DNA of 22,364 nt from Clostridia bacterium (GTDB taxonomy: Bacteria > Bacillota > Clostridia > UBA1381): contig RQCD01000026.1 in the NCBI GenBank assembly GCA_008668455.1, forward strand, positions 1 to 22,364. The letters are read 5' to 3'. Within the stretch, counting starts at the first letter, position 1. Every line of letters starts with the position of its first letter. The notes under the pieces were generated by a model. It was not told where the DNA came from. It made no database searches and was given only the letters and a program-made list of their open reading frames with translations. The translations under genes and the position numbers were made by a program. Of this stretch, positions 7,295-14,255 are shown in pieces.

Positions 7295-8053
7295 TTATAT
7301 CTCACGGACATGGATTCCGCGTTCCTTTAAGTATTTTTTCAATTCACAAATTTCAATCTCTTTAAAATGGAACAGGCTTGCTGCTAAAACTGCATCTGCC
7401 GCACCCTCGGTGAACGCATCGTAAAAATGCGAAAGCGCACCTGCTCCGCCCGATGCGATCACCGGAATTTTCGCATGCTCTGAAATTGCTTTTGTCAGCG
7501 CAAGATCATATCCTTTTTTTGTACCGTCGCAGTCCATACTGGTTAAGAGAATTTCTCCTGCGCCAAGCCGTTCTGCCTGCCTTGCCCATTCGACTGCATC
7601 CAGACCGGTATTGACCCTGCCGCCGTTTAGATAGACCTCCCAATGATCTTTGTTTTTCTTTGCGTCAATTGCACAGACCACGCACTGACTTCCAAATTTT
7701 TCTGCCGCCTCTGAAATCAGCTCCGGTCGTTTAATTGCCGCAGAGTTGACCGCCACTTTATCTGCTCCGGCATTCAAAATTGTCCGGAAATCCTCCACAC
7801 TCCGGATTCCTCCGCCGACAGTGAACGGAATAAACACCTCTCTGGCAATCCGCTCCACCATATCGGAAACGGTTTTTCTCCCATCGGAGGATGCGGTAAT
7901 ATCCAAAAATACCAGCTCGTCCGCTCCGGCTTTGTCATATGCCTTTGCCGTTTCCACCGGATCGCCGGCATCCACTAAATCTACAAAATTAATTCCCTTT
8001 ACCACGCGTCCGTCCTTCACATCCAGGCAAGGGATGATTCTTTTTGCGTACAT
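7295..8053 (-). CDS. hisF: Imidazole glycerol phosphate synthase, cyclase subunit
   Basis: 252 aa (beta-alpha)8 barrel that uses ammonia from HisH to convert PRFAR into imidazole glycerol phosphate and AICAR in histidine synthesis. The catalytic aspartates D11 (IIPCLDVKDGRVVKG) and D130 (VVCAIDAKKN) are present, as are the phosphate-binding GGGIRS and ASGGAG loops. It lies 12 bases after hisH. No other his gene is in the window, so the HisHF pair is separated from the rest of the pathway here. Confidence 0.97.
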   Translation of the reverse strand: MYAKRIIPCLDVKDGRVVKGINFVDLVDAGDPVETAKAYDKAGADELVFLDITASSDGRKTVSDMVERIAREVFIPFTVGGGIRSVEDFRTILNAGADKVAVNSAAIKRPELISEAAEKFGSQCVVCAIDAKKNKDHWEVYLNGGRVNTGLDAVEWARQAERLGAGEILLTSMDCDGTKKGYDLALTKAISEHAKIPVIASGGAGALSHFYDAFTEGAADAVLAASLFHFKEIEICELKKYLKERGIHVREI

Positions 8054-8065
8054 GCTTTTCCCCCC

Positions 8066-8671
8066 TTAAATCCGGATAAAGTTCTCTAAAATCTTCATGC
8101 CGACAGCGCCGCTTTTTTCCGGATGAAACTGCATGGCAAAGACATTCTTATGCTCTACTGCCACCGGCAGTCTTATGCCGTAATCGGTATATGCCGAAAC
8201 AATATCCTGCTCCGGTGTATCAAGATAATAGGAATGTACAAAATATACATACGGATGCGCGCCGATTCCCTCAAACATCCGGGAGGGTGCAGGGAAAGTC
8301 AGATCATTCCAGCCGATATGCGGAATTTTCAAGCCCGGCTTTTCCGGAATCTTTAAAAATTCACCCTGAAAGATTCCCAATCCCGGAACACCCGGCGTTT
8401 CCTCGCTTTTCTCAAACAGAAGCTGCAAGCCAAGGCAGATTCCCAAAAGCGGCTTGTCCTCCTCTGCGCATTGCCGGACAACCTGATCCAGACCGCTTTT
8501 TCTCATTGCCGCCATCGCGTCGCCAAATGCGCCGACCCCCGGCAGAATCACACGGTCTGCCCGAAGAATCACCTCCGGATCGGAAGAAATTACATTCTCC
8601 GCGCCCAAATGATTCAGCGCATTTTGCACACTGTGCAGGTTTCCTGCTCCATAATCAATTACTGCTATCAT
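8066..8671 (-). CDS. hisH: Imidazole glycerol phosphate synthase, glutaminase subunit
   Basis: 201 aa class I glutamine amidotransferase that supplies ammonia to HisF. The triad C79 (GICLGLQLLF), H183 and E185 (FHPEKSG) is intact, and the N-terminus MIAVIDYGAGNLHSVQNAL is typical. The start is ATG 8671 with GAGGA upstream, inside the end of radC, only four bases after the radC stop. Confidence 0.97.
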   Translation of the reverse strand: MIAVIDYGAGNLHSVQNALNHLGAENVISSDPEVILRADRVILPGVGAFGDAMAAMRKSGLDQVVRQCAEEDKPLLGICLGLQLLFEKSEETPGVPGLGIFQGEFLKIPEKPGLKIPHIGWNDLTFPAPSRMFEGIGAHPYVYFVHSYYLDTPEQDIVSAYTDYGIRLPVAVEHKNVFAMQFHPEKSGAVGMKILENFIRI

Positions 8672-8675
8672 TTGC

Positions 8676-9377
8676 TTATTCCTCTTCTGCTAAAATTTTA
8701 TAATCGTTTGCCAGGCTGATGTAGCGGTTTCCGCAGACAATAATATGGTCAATCAGCCGGATTTCCGAAAAGGTGAGTGCATGTGCAATCTCCCTGGTCA
8801 TATCTAAATCCGCCTGCGAGGGAACCATTGTCCCATTCGGATGATTGTGTGCCAGCACCACATAAACTGCATTCGATTCCATGGCTGTCTGCAAGATTTT
8901 TCGTGAATCCACTAAAACACTGCTGACCGAGCCTTTTCCGAGTATCTTTGCACAAATCAGGCTGCAATCTGCGCGCAGACAGAACATGATAAAGGTTTCC
9001 GTCTTATAGCCGTAAAAATAGTTCACTACATAACCGCCGGCATTCTTTGGTGTAAAGCGAAACCGCTTGGAGAACTGCTGCTGCTTGTCAATTGCATACA
9101 TCCGGCACAAAACCGCCTGCAGCTTAATCAGCGTTGCCGCCTGCGTTCCGATTCCTTCAATCTCCATCAGTGCATGATAATCTGCCTCAAAGACGCCGGA
9201 AAGCGATCCAAACCGCTGGAGCAGATTCTGTGCAATCGGATTTGTATTTTTCTGTTTCTGACAGGCATAAAGAAGCATTTCCAAAGCCTCATGCTCCTCT
9301 AAAATATCGCCCTCTGAGGAAAGAAGCTTTGCTCTCATTCGCTCCCTGTGCTTTTCATGAATGTTTTTCTCTGCCAT
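8676..9377 (-). CDS. radC: RadC-family JAB/MPN domain protein
   Basis: 233 aa protein of the RadC family. It has a helix-hairpin-helix region (MEIEGIGTQAATLIK, 71-85) and a C-terminal JAMM/MPN+ metalloprotease-like domain with H177-x-H179 (AHNHPNG), S187 and D190 as probable zinc-site residues. Its cellular role is unsettled; the old link to DNA repair is not well supported. First gene of the ten-gene operon: ATG 9377 has GGAGG upstream and a TTGACT/TATACT promoter about 35 bases before it. Confidence 0.93.
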   Translation of the reverse strand: MAEKNIHEKHRERMRAKLLSSEGDILEEHEALEMLLYACQKQKNTNPIAQNLLQRFGSLSGVFEADYHALMEIEGIGTQAATLIKLQAVLCRMYAIDKQQQFSKRFRFTPKNAGGYVVNYFYGYKTETFIMFCLRADCSLICAKILGKGSVSSVLVDSRKILQTAMESNAVYVVLAHNHPNGTMVPSQADLDMTREIAHALTFSEIRLIDHIIVCGNRYISLANDYKILAEEE

Positions 9378-9412
9378 ACTTCCTCCATAAAATCAAGAAT
9401 CCCCTATAATAC

Positions 9413-9441
9413 AGTATATTTCTTTTCCGCTGCAAAGTCAA
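9413..9441 (-). promoter_or_regulatory. Promoter of the radC operon
   Basis: TTGACT (9441-9436), 17-base spacer, TATACT (9418-9413) on the minus strand. It lies directly after the ABC transporter stop codon; I see no terminator in the 80-base gap, so some read-through from the transporter gene is possible. Confidence 0.85.
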
Positions 9442-9457
9442 GAGTTTTTTCCCAAAA

Positions 9458-11113
9458 TCAGCGTTTTTTCTCCACATATAAAACACGGTCGCAGATTTCA
9501 AATGCCGCCTTTTTATGGGAAACTAAAATACAGGTTTTATCCGTCATGCTCCGGATGGCACGAAGAAGCGCAATCTCGGTGTCGGAATCCAATGCAGAGG
9601 TCGCCTCATCCAAAAGCAGAACCGGCGCATCGTATAAAATGGCACGTGCAATTGCAATTCTCTGTGCCTGCCCTTCGGAAAGTCCAAGTCCCTTTTCTCC
9701 GATTTTGGTATCCAGTCCATCCTCCAGCGATTCGATAAAGTCCCATATCTGCGCAATCTTTGCGCTTTTTATAATCTCCTCCTCGCTTGCAGCGCCGCAG
9801 GCAAAGGTGATATTTTCGCGGATTGTGCCGGACAGAATCAGATTCCCCTGCGGAACATAGGCAAAAAGACTTCGCGTCTGACAGCTGATCGGGATATTTC
9901 CATTTTTTGTTTTCAAATAGATTTTCCCCTCCTGCGGCTGGAAAATGCTTAATAAAAGCTTTACTGCCGTGCTTTTTCCTGCGCCTGATTCCCCGGCAAC
10001 CACGACATGTTCTCCCTTTTTGATGTGCATGTCAATTCCGCTGACGGTGGAATCCTGGTTATAGGAAAAGCTGACATGATCAAAAACAATTTCCTCTAAA
10101 CCGCGGTAAACCTCCCGGGCATTGACGCTTTTTTCCTCTTTTTCCTCCGCTAATTCCTCCAATTCCAGCATCCGCTCCGCGGAGGCAATCGTAGAAAACA
10201 CCTGCGGAATTAAGGATGCAATCTGCTTAAACGGACTTTGAATCTGATTCACCAATTGCAGAATTGCCGTAAAATCACCAAAATTGATGCCTGTGCCGGT
10301 GGAAAGCCGGTAAGCGCCGAATGCTACGGCAAAATAATAGCCGGCATTAAAGATCAGAAACAGCCCGACATGCGCTACAACCGAAACCTTGGTTCTTTTA
10401 ATGCGCAGACGGTAGCTTTCATTTTGCAGACCGGAGCTTTTTTCCATGACCGGCGTCTCGTTTCCAAAGGACTTGACCACCAAAAGATTCTGCAAAATTT
10501 CCAGCATAAAGGATTTCGTTTTGCCGTCTGCCTCCTGGCATTTCTTATGCAGCGCCTTATAGCGTCTGCTATAGAGCCGCGCCCCAATAAGAACAAACGG
10601 ACCAATAGCAAGAATCAATCCGGCAAGCACCCGGTCGATAGAATACAGCATGATAAAGCCGCCGACAATTGAGGTCAGAAACAACACCGCCGCCGGAATC
10701 ACCGTGACAATTCCGTTCACAATCACCGAAATATCGCTATTGAGCCGGTTTAAAAGCTCACCCGAATGAAATTTTGAAACCGCCAGATACTCCTTCCGGA
10801 TCAGTCTGCGAAAGATTTTCTGTTTAAGCGAAATCTCCAGTCTTGCCGAGGCATGCACCTGCAAAAAATTGATGCCGATCTGCAAAACAAGCTGCAAACC
10901 AAGCAGACACAATAAAAGCAATACTGCATTCCGAAAGCTTCCCTCCGCACTTCCGATCGCAATATTAATCAAGCTTCTGGACGCTTCTACAAAGCGCAGG
11001 GATAAAAGCGACAGAGACGCACTGAAAACGCTCAAAAGCGCCATCGCCGGAATAGAGCTTTTTCCGTTTTTATATAACCATTTTAAGGATTTCTTTTCCA
11101 CTCCTCTGATCAT
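9458..11113 (-). CDS. ABC exporter half-transporter (membrane and ATPase domains fused)
   Basis: 551 aa type IV ABC exporter half-unit expected to work as a dimer. Membrane helices occupy about residues 22-300. The ATPase domain has Walker A GESGAGKST (374-382), Q-loop Q422, the signature LSEGQ (478-482) in place of LSGGQ, Walker B VLLLDEATS with E503, and the switch H533. The substrate cannot be told; no partner half-transporter is adjacent, so a homodimer is likely. ATG 11113 has AGGAGG directly adjacent with no spacer, which is unusual; GTG four codons later is an alternative. It is read from its own promoter (11171-11142). Confidence 0.9.
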   Translation of the reverse strand: MIRGVEKKSLKWLYKNGKSSIPAMALLSVFSASLSLLSLRFVEASRSLINIAIGSAEGSFRNAVLLLLCLLGLQLVLQIGINFLQVHASARLEISLKQKIFRRLIRKEYLAVSKFHSGELLNRLNSDISVIVNGIVTVIPAAVLFLTSIVGGFIMLYSIDRVLAGLILAIGPFVLIGARLYSRRYKALHKKCQEADGKTKSFMLEILQNLLVVKSFGNETPVMEKSSGLQNESYRLRIKRTKVSVVAHVGLFLIFNAGYYFAVAFGAYRLSTGTGINFGDFTAILQLVNQIQSPFKQIASLIPQVFSTIASAERMLELEELAEEKEEKSVNAREVYRGLEEIVFDHVSFSYNQDSTVSGIDMHIKKGEHVVVAGESGAGKSTAVKLLLSIFQPQEGKIYLKTKNGNIPISCQTRSLFAYVPQGNLILSGTIRENITFACGAASEEEIIKSAKIAQIWDFIESLEDGLDTKIGEKGLGLSEGQAQRIAIARAILYDAPVLLLDEATSALDSDTEIALLRAIRSMTDKTCILVSHKKAAFEICDRVLYVEKKR

Positions 11114-11141
11114 CCTCCTGTGATTTTATCTTAATATATAT

Positions 11142-11171
11142 ATCATACTACAAACAATAGCATTTTGTCAA
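11142..11171 (-). promoter_or_regulatory. Promoter of the ABC transporter gene
   Basis: TTGACA (11171-11166), 18-base spacer, TATGAT (11147-11142) on the minus strand. The -35 box touches the truncated 5' end of the tcdA-like remnant on the other strand. Confidence 0.75.
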
Positions 11172-11380
11172 TGGCATACAGCGAAGAACCGGCAATGATG
11201 CCGATCAAAAGCGAAGAAAACAGCTGCTCCGGACATTGCGTATGCCCTCCGGGAACAGCACGCACCTGTACCAGGCGCAGACAAATTTCCGGCAGTTTGG
11301 CATTTGTTCCGTCTGTTGCCGGACTGATTATTGCAGGAGAAATTGTCAAGGATTTAACCGGAATCAGAAACGAATAAAAT
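11172..11380 (+). pseudogene. C-terminal remnant of a ThiF/TcdA-type gene
   Basis: The plus-strand frame reads AYSEEPAMMPI, then HCVCPPGTARTCTRRRQISG and SLAFVPSVAGLIIAGEIVKDL, ending at TAA 11378-11380. This is the characteristic C-terminus of tRNA threonylcarbamoyladenosine dehydratase-like ThiF-family proteins (about 250 aa, ATP-dependent cyclisation of t6A in tRNA). Only about 70 residues remain. The adenylation domain is absent, no ribosome binding site precedes it, and the 5' boundary meets the ABC transporter promoter. A rho-independent terminator still follows ten bases after the stop. I read it as the stump left by a deletion. Confidence 0.8.
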
Positions 11381-11390
11381 GAGCCAAAAT

Positions 11391-11427
11391 GCCTCATTAC
11401 GAAAAAAATTCGTAATGGGGCTTTTTT
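11391..11427 (+). terminator. Rho-independent terminator behind the tcdA-like remnant
   Basis: Thirteen-pair stem GCCTCATTACGAA / TTCGTAATGGGGC (one T-G wobble) with a five-base A loop, followed by TTTTTT at 11422-11427. It insulates the downstream fusion gene, whose -35 box starts two bases later. Confidence 0.93.
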
Positions 11428-11428
11428 C

Positions 11429-11457
11429 TTGACTGCTCTGTTTTTTTATGATAGAAT
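11429..11457 (+). promoter_or_regulatory. Promoter of the beta-helix/AAC(3) fusion gene
   Basis: TTGACT (11429-11434), 17-base spacer, extended -10 TGaTAGAAT (TAGAAT at 11452-11457). The predicted start near 11464 excludes a start codon at 11448. Confidence 0.82.
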
Positions 11458-11480
11458 CAAGAAAAACAGGAGGCTTGGTT

Positions 11481-13328
11481 ATGGAGTATTATGTTTCAAA
11501 CTATATAAAGACTGCAAAGAATGATGATGAGGCAATCCGGCTATGCCTGGAAGACAGCAAAAATGAACCGGAGAGAGTCATTGTATTTGACAATCCGGAC
11601 TATATGATTTCGCAGGCGATTTTGCTTCCATCCAATACAACGGTGATTTTGGACGGATGCCATATCAAACAGACAGATTTTACATTTGATAACGTTTTTC
11701 GGGGGGATAATATTGTGTGCAATCCGGACAATCCAATGTCAGTTCCGCTTGCATGTCCTCCGATTCAGAATCTTAAAATCTTAGGCAGAAACGGTGCGCG
11801 GATTTCCGGTCCTGACAAAAACAGCGTCGGGTATCATCCGGTGTTAGAAGAAGAACAGGAAATGACCGGAGATTTTTGGGGCTGGCGAACCTTTACTATT
11901 TTGTTTTCCAATTGTACCGGCTTTGAGATTTCCGGTATCAAGTTAGACCAGTCCCGGTGCTGGACAATTACCCTTGATCTTTGCCGGAATGGATTTGTAC
12001 ATGATTTAGAAATTGAAACCAATGTAAAAAACGGAGACGGGATTGATCTTAGGGCAGGCTGTCGGCAGATTCGGATAGAAAATCTGACAGGCAATACCTC
12101 GGATGACAGCATTGCCTGCACAGCGCTTGGAATGGCGGAGAAAACAGAATACCCGATTGGAAATTATCTGTATCCGTTGGAGCCGTCATGCTGTTTAGAG
12201 AATAAAGACAGAGATATTCGCGATATTCAGATTCGGAATGTTCAGACAGGCGGCTGCCATCATGCAGTGATTTGCCTGGCAGCAGACGGCTGCCGCGTGC
12301 ATGATATCCTGATTGATGGAGTGCAGGAGGTTGGAAATGGAAATCGGGAGGCAACTGTCAAGCTATATACAGGCTATGGCGCAAAATCCGGAAAAGCAGA
12401 TCTTTCCCGTATTACAGTTCAAAACGTGTCCTCGCGCTATGCGGAGCATGCCGTTTATTGCAATACCAGTGTGGAGGATTGTATTTTGAAAAATATTCAA
12501 TTGGAAAAAATTCAATTAGATGCTCCGGAAGGATTTTCTTTGATTGATGGAATCGAGGCAGAGGATATTCAAAAAATGCTGAAACAGCTTGGTATTTCTT
12601 CCGGCGACTGTGTTACAGTGCATACCTCACTAAAAAGCATTGGAAAAATTTGCGTCGGTGCAGAAACAATGTTAAATGCATTTTGCGAATATCTGCAGGA
12701 GGGAATGTTGGTTGTGCCAACGCATACCTGGGCAAATGTAAATGCAGAAGCTCCGGAATTTAATGTCCGGACAACGAAACCTTGTATCGGAGCGTTTCCG
12801 TCACTGTGTGCAAAAGTCGCAATTGACCATGAAAATGCAGTTCGTTCCCTGCATCCGACGCATTCTGCGGCGATCTTTGGAAAAAAAGCAGAGGTCTATG
12901 CAGACGGAGAAATCCAGGTCCGGTCGCGGACGCCGCGGAATGGTGTGTGGGGCAGACTATATGATCAGAATGCCAAGGTTGTCATGATTGGGGTGGGGTT
13001 AGAGAGCAACACCTATCTTCATGCTGTGGATGAGGAGGTCAATGATTTACCGGAGGACGAGGCATTCTATTTTGACGCATGCCTGGTGGATATGAACGGA
13101 GAAAAACACAAAATTTCACATATGAACAAGATGGCATACTGGACATCCAATCTTTTCCCGAAATTGGAACCGTACTTTTTCGAGCATGGCGCGGTTTCTT
13201 ATTCCCGATTGGGAAATGCAAAGGTAATTTGCTTTGATGTTGTAAAAGGACATGATTTATTGGTGGAGTTATGCAAAAGGGCAGAGGATGCCAAGCGATT
13301 TGAAAGTATCGTAGCTGCTGCAAAATAA
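11481..13328 (+). CDS. Fusion: GH28-like beta-helix domain plus AAC(3)-like N-acetyltransferase
   Basis: 615 aa, two-domain protein. Residues about 1-345 form a right-handed beta-helix of glycoside hydrolase 28/pectinase type, with NGDGIDL (184-190), SDDSIAC (207-213, D208/D209) and RxxxVK (289-294) resembling the catalytic motifs of that family; the usual GHG is not seen. Residues about 355-605 match the aminoglycoside 3-N-acetyltransferase fold: VTVHTSLKSIG (378-388), VVPTHTW, RSLHPTHSAAIFG (455-467) and GVGLESNTYLHAVDEE (504-519, candidate catalytic H514 with D517/E518). No signal peptide or membrane helix, so it appears cytoplasmic. ATG 11481 has AGGAGG at seven bases. Substrates unknown; the acetyl acceptor could be an amino sugar and need not be an antibiotic. 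The whole frame is open across the junction, so this is a true fusion. Confidence 0.85.
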   Translation: MEYYVSNYIKTAKNDDEAIRLCLEDSKNEPERVIVFDNPDYMISQAILLPSNTTVILDGCHIKQTDFTFDNVFRGDNIVCNPDNPMSVPLACPPIQNLKILGRNGARISGPDKNSVGYHPVLEEEQEMTGDFWGWRTFTILFSNCTGFEISGIKLDQSRCWTITLDLCRNGFVHDLEIETNVKNGDGIDLRAGCRQIRIENLTGNTSDDSIACTALGMAEKTEYPIGNYLYPLEPSCCLENKDRDIRDIQIRNVQTGGCHHAVICLAADGCRVHDILIDGVQEVGNGNREATVKLYTGYGAKSGKADLSRITVQNVSSRYAEHAVYCNTSVEDCILKNIQLEKIQLDAPEGFSLIDGIEAEDIQKMLKQLGISSGDCVTVHTSLKSIGKICVGAETMLNAFCEYLQEGMLVVPTHTWANVNAEAPEFNVRTTKPCIGAFPSLCAKVAIDHENAVRSLHPTHSAAIFGKKAEVYADGEIQVRSRTPRNGVWGRLYDQNAKVVMIGVGLESNTYLHAVDEEVNDLPEDEAFYFDACLVDMNGEKHKISHMNKMAYWTSNLFPKLEPYFFEHGAVSYSRLGNAKVICFDVVKGHDLLVELCKRAEDAKRFESIVAAAK

Positions 13329-13363
13329 GAAAAAGCGCCGTTTGTTTGCCCATCTTCTTTCCC

Positions 13364-13424
13364 TCGGTCAAATTTATGAAAAAAATTGACAAAATGGTAC
13401 TGTTTTTTTCATAAAATTGACCGA
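13364..13424. repeat. 22-bp inverted repeat (large hairpin) in the 172-base intergenic gap
   Basis: The left arm 13364-13385 and right arm 13403-13424 are reverse complements over 22 bases with one mismatch, around a 17-base loop containing TTGACA. Outside the arms TTCTTT and AAGAAA extend the pairing past a CCC bulge. No T-run follows on either strand, so it is not a standard terminator. It could be an operator, an mRNA end-stabilising hairpin or a small mobile-element relic. The rest of the gap 13329-13500 holds the next gene's promoter. Confidence 0.8.
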
Positions 13425-13439
13425 AAGAAAAAGAGAGGC

Positions 13440-13468
13440 TTGTATTTTTGGCAATCTTATGATATACT
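13440..13468 (+). promoter_or_regulatory. Promoter of the rRNA pseudouridine synthase gene
   Basis: TTGTAT (13440-13445), 17-base spacer, extended -10 TGaTATACT (TATACT at 13463-13468). Predicted start near 13475, before the AAAGGA ribosome binding site. Confidence 0.75.
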
Positions 13469-13500
13469 AAAGGTATTGCTATGAAAGGAAAGTATTTGCC

Positions 13501-14223
13501 ATGGGAGAGATTGTCAGACTGCAAAAATATATCGCCATGTGCGGCATTGCATCCAGGCGTGCAGCAGAAAAGCTGATTGCAGACGGACATGTGCGTGTGA
13601 ACGGCGAAACCGTCCGCGAGCTTGGCACAAAGGTGGAGCTTGGTGCGGATCACGTCTCGGTTTACAACAAACCGATCAAAGCGCCGCAAAAAAAATACTA
13701 TGTTATGCTGAATAAGCCGGCAGGCTATGTTTCCACGGCAAAGGATCAGTTTGAACGTCCAACGGTGGTGGATCTGATCGGAGAGGAAATCCCCACCCGG
13801 ATTTTCCCGGTCGGCAGACTGGATTATGAAACGGAGGGACTTTTGCTCCTGACCAACGACGGAGATTTTACCTACCGTGTGACACATCCGAAGTTTCACC
13901 TGGACAAGACCTATATTGCCACGCTAAAGGGCGGAATCACCGTCCGCGGTTTGCAGCAGCTGCGGCGCGGAATCCGGATTGAGGACTATACCACCTCCCC
14001 TGCCGAGGTGGAAATGCTGGATGCGGAAAACGGATATACCGTGATTAAAATTACGATTCATGAGGGGAAAAACCGTCAGGTTCGGAAAATGTTCGAGGCA
14101 GTCGGCTGCCATGTGACGCATCTGCAAAGAGTCCGGATCGGAACAGTGGAATTAGGAACGCTTCCGCTGGGCAGATGGCGATATCTGACCTCTCATGAGG
14201 TCCATTATTTATTCAATTCGTAA
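13501..14223 (+). CDS. rluB: 23S rRNA pseudouridine synthase, RsuA/RluB family
   Basis: 240 aa enzyme that isomerises a uridine of large-subunit rRNA (in RluB, U2605 in E. coli numbering). An S4 RNA-binding domain (5-50: VRLQKYIAMCGIASRRAAEKLI) is followed by the catalytic motif GRLDYETEGLLLLTNDG with D108, and by EGKNRQVRKMFEAVGCHV (188-205). The assignment to RluB rather than RsuA or RluF rests on overall similarity to Firmicutes RluB. ATG 13501 follows AAAGGA at a slightly long spacing. tyrS follows 32 bases later, probably on the same transcript. Confidence 0.9.
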   Translation: MGEIVRLQKYIAMCGIASRRAAEKLIADGHVRVNGETVRELGTKVELGADHVSVYNKPIKAPQKKYYVMLNKPAGYVSTAKDQFERPTVVDLIGEEIPTRIFPVGRLDYETEGLLLLTNDGDFTYRVTHPKFHLDKTYIATLKGGITVRGLQQLRRGIRIEDYTTSPAEVEMLDAENGYTVIKITIHEGKNRQVRKMFEAVGCHVTHLQRVRIGTVELGTLPLGRWRYLTSHEVHYLFNS

Positions 14224-14255
14224 AAAATAATTAGATATAACAAGGGAGCAGAAAA

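Noticed and set aside
8191..8703. 170-codon plus-strand open frame over hisH
   Set aside because: Antisense shadow of hisH, rich in Pro/Arg/Ser, no motif.
9348..9860. 170-codon plus-strand open frame over the radC promoter and the ABC ATPase end
   Set aside because: Antisense shadow; it would cross the radC promoter and has Ser-rich, unstructured composition.
13039..13899. 286-codon open frame on the minus strand across the end of the fusion gene and into rluB
   Set aside because: It lies antisense to two clear genes and spans their intergenic inverted repeat; the protein is low-complexity and Cys/His/Phe-rich with no domain, and no ribosome binding site is seen.
14224..14255. Possible T-box leader before tyrS
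   Set aside because: Only 32 bases separate the genes, with no stem or T-box sequence; no T-box signature was seen upstream of rluB either.
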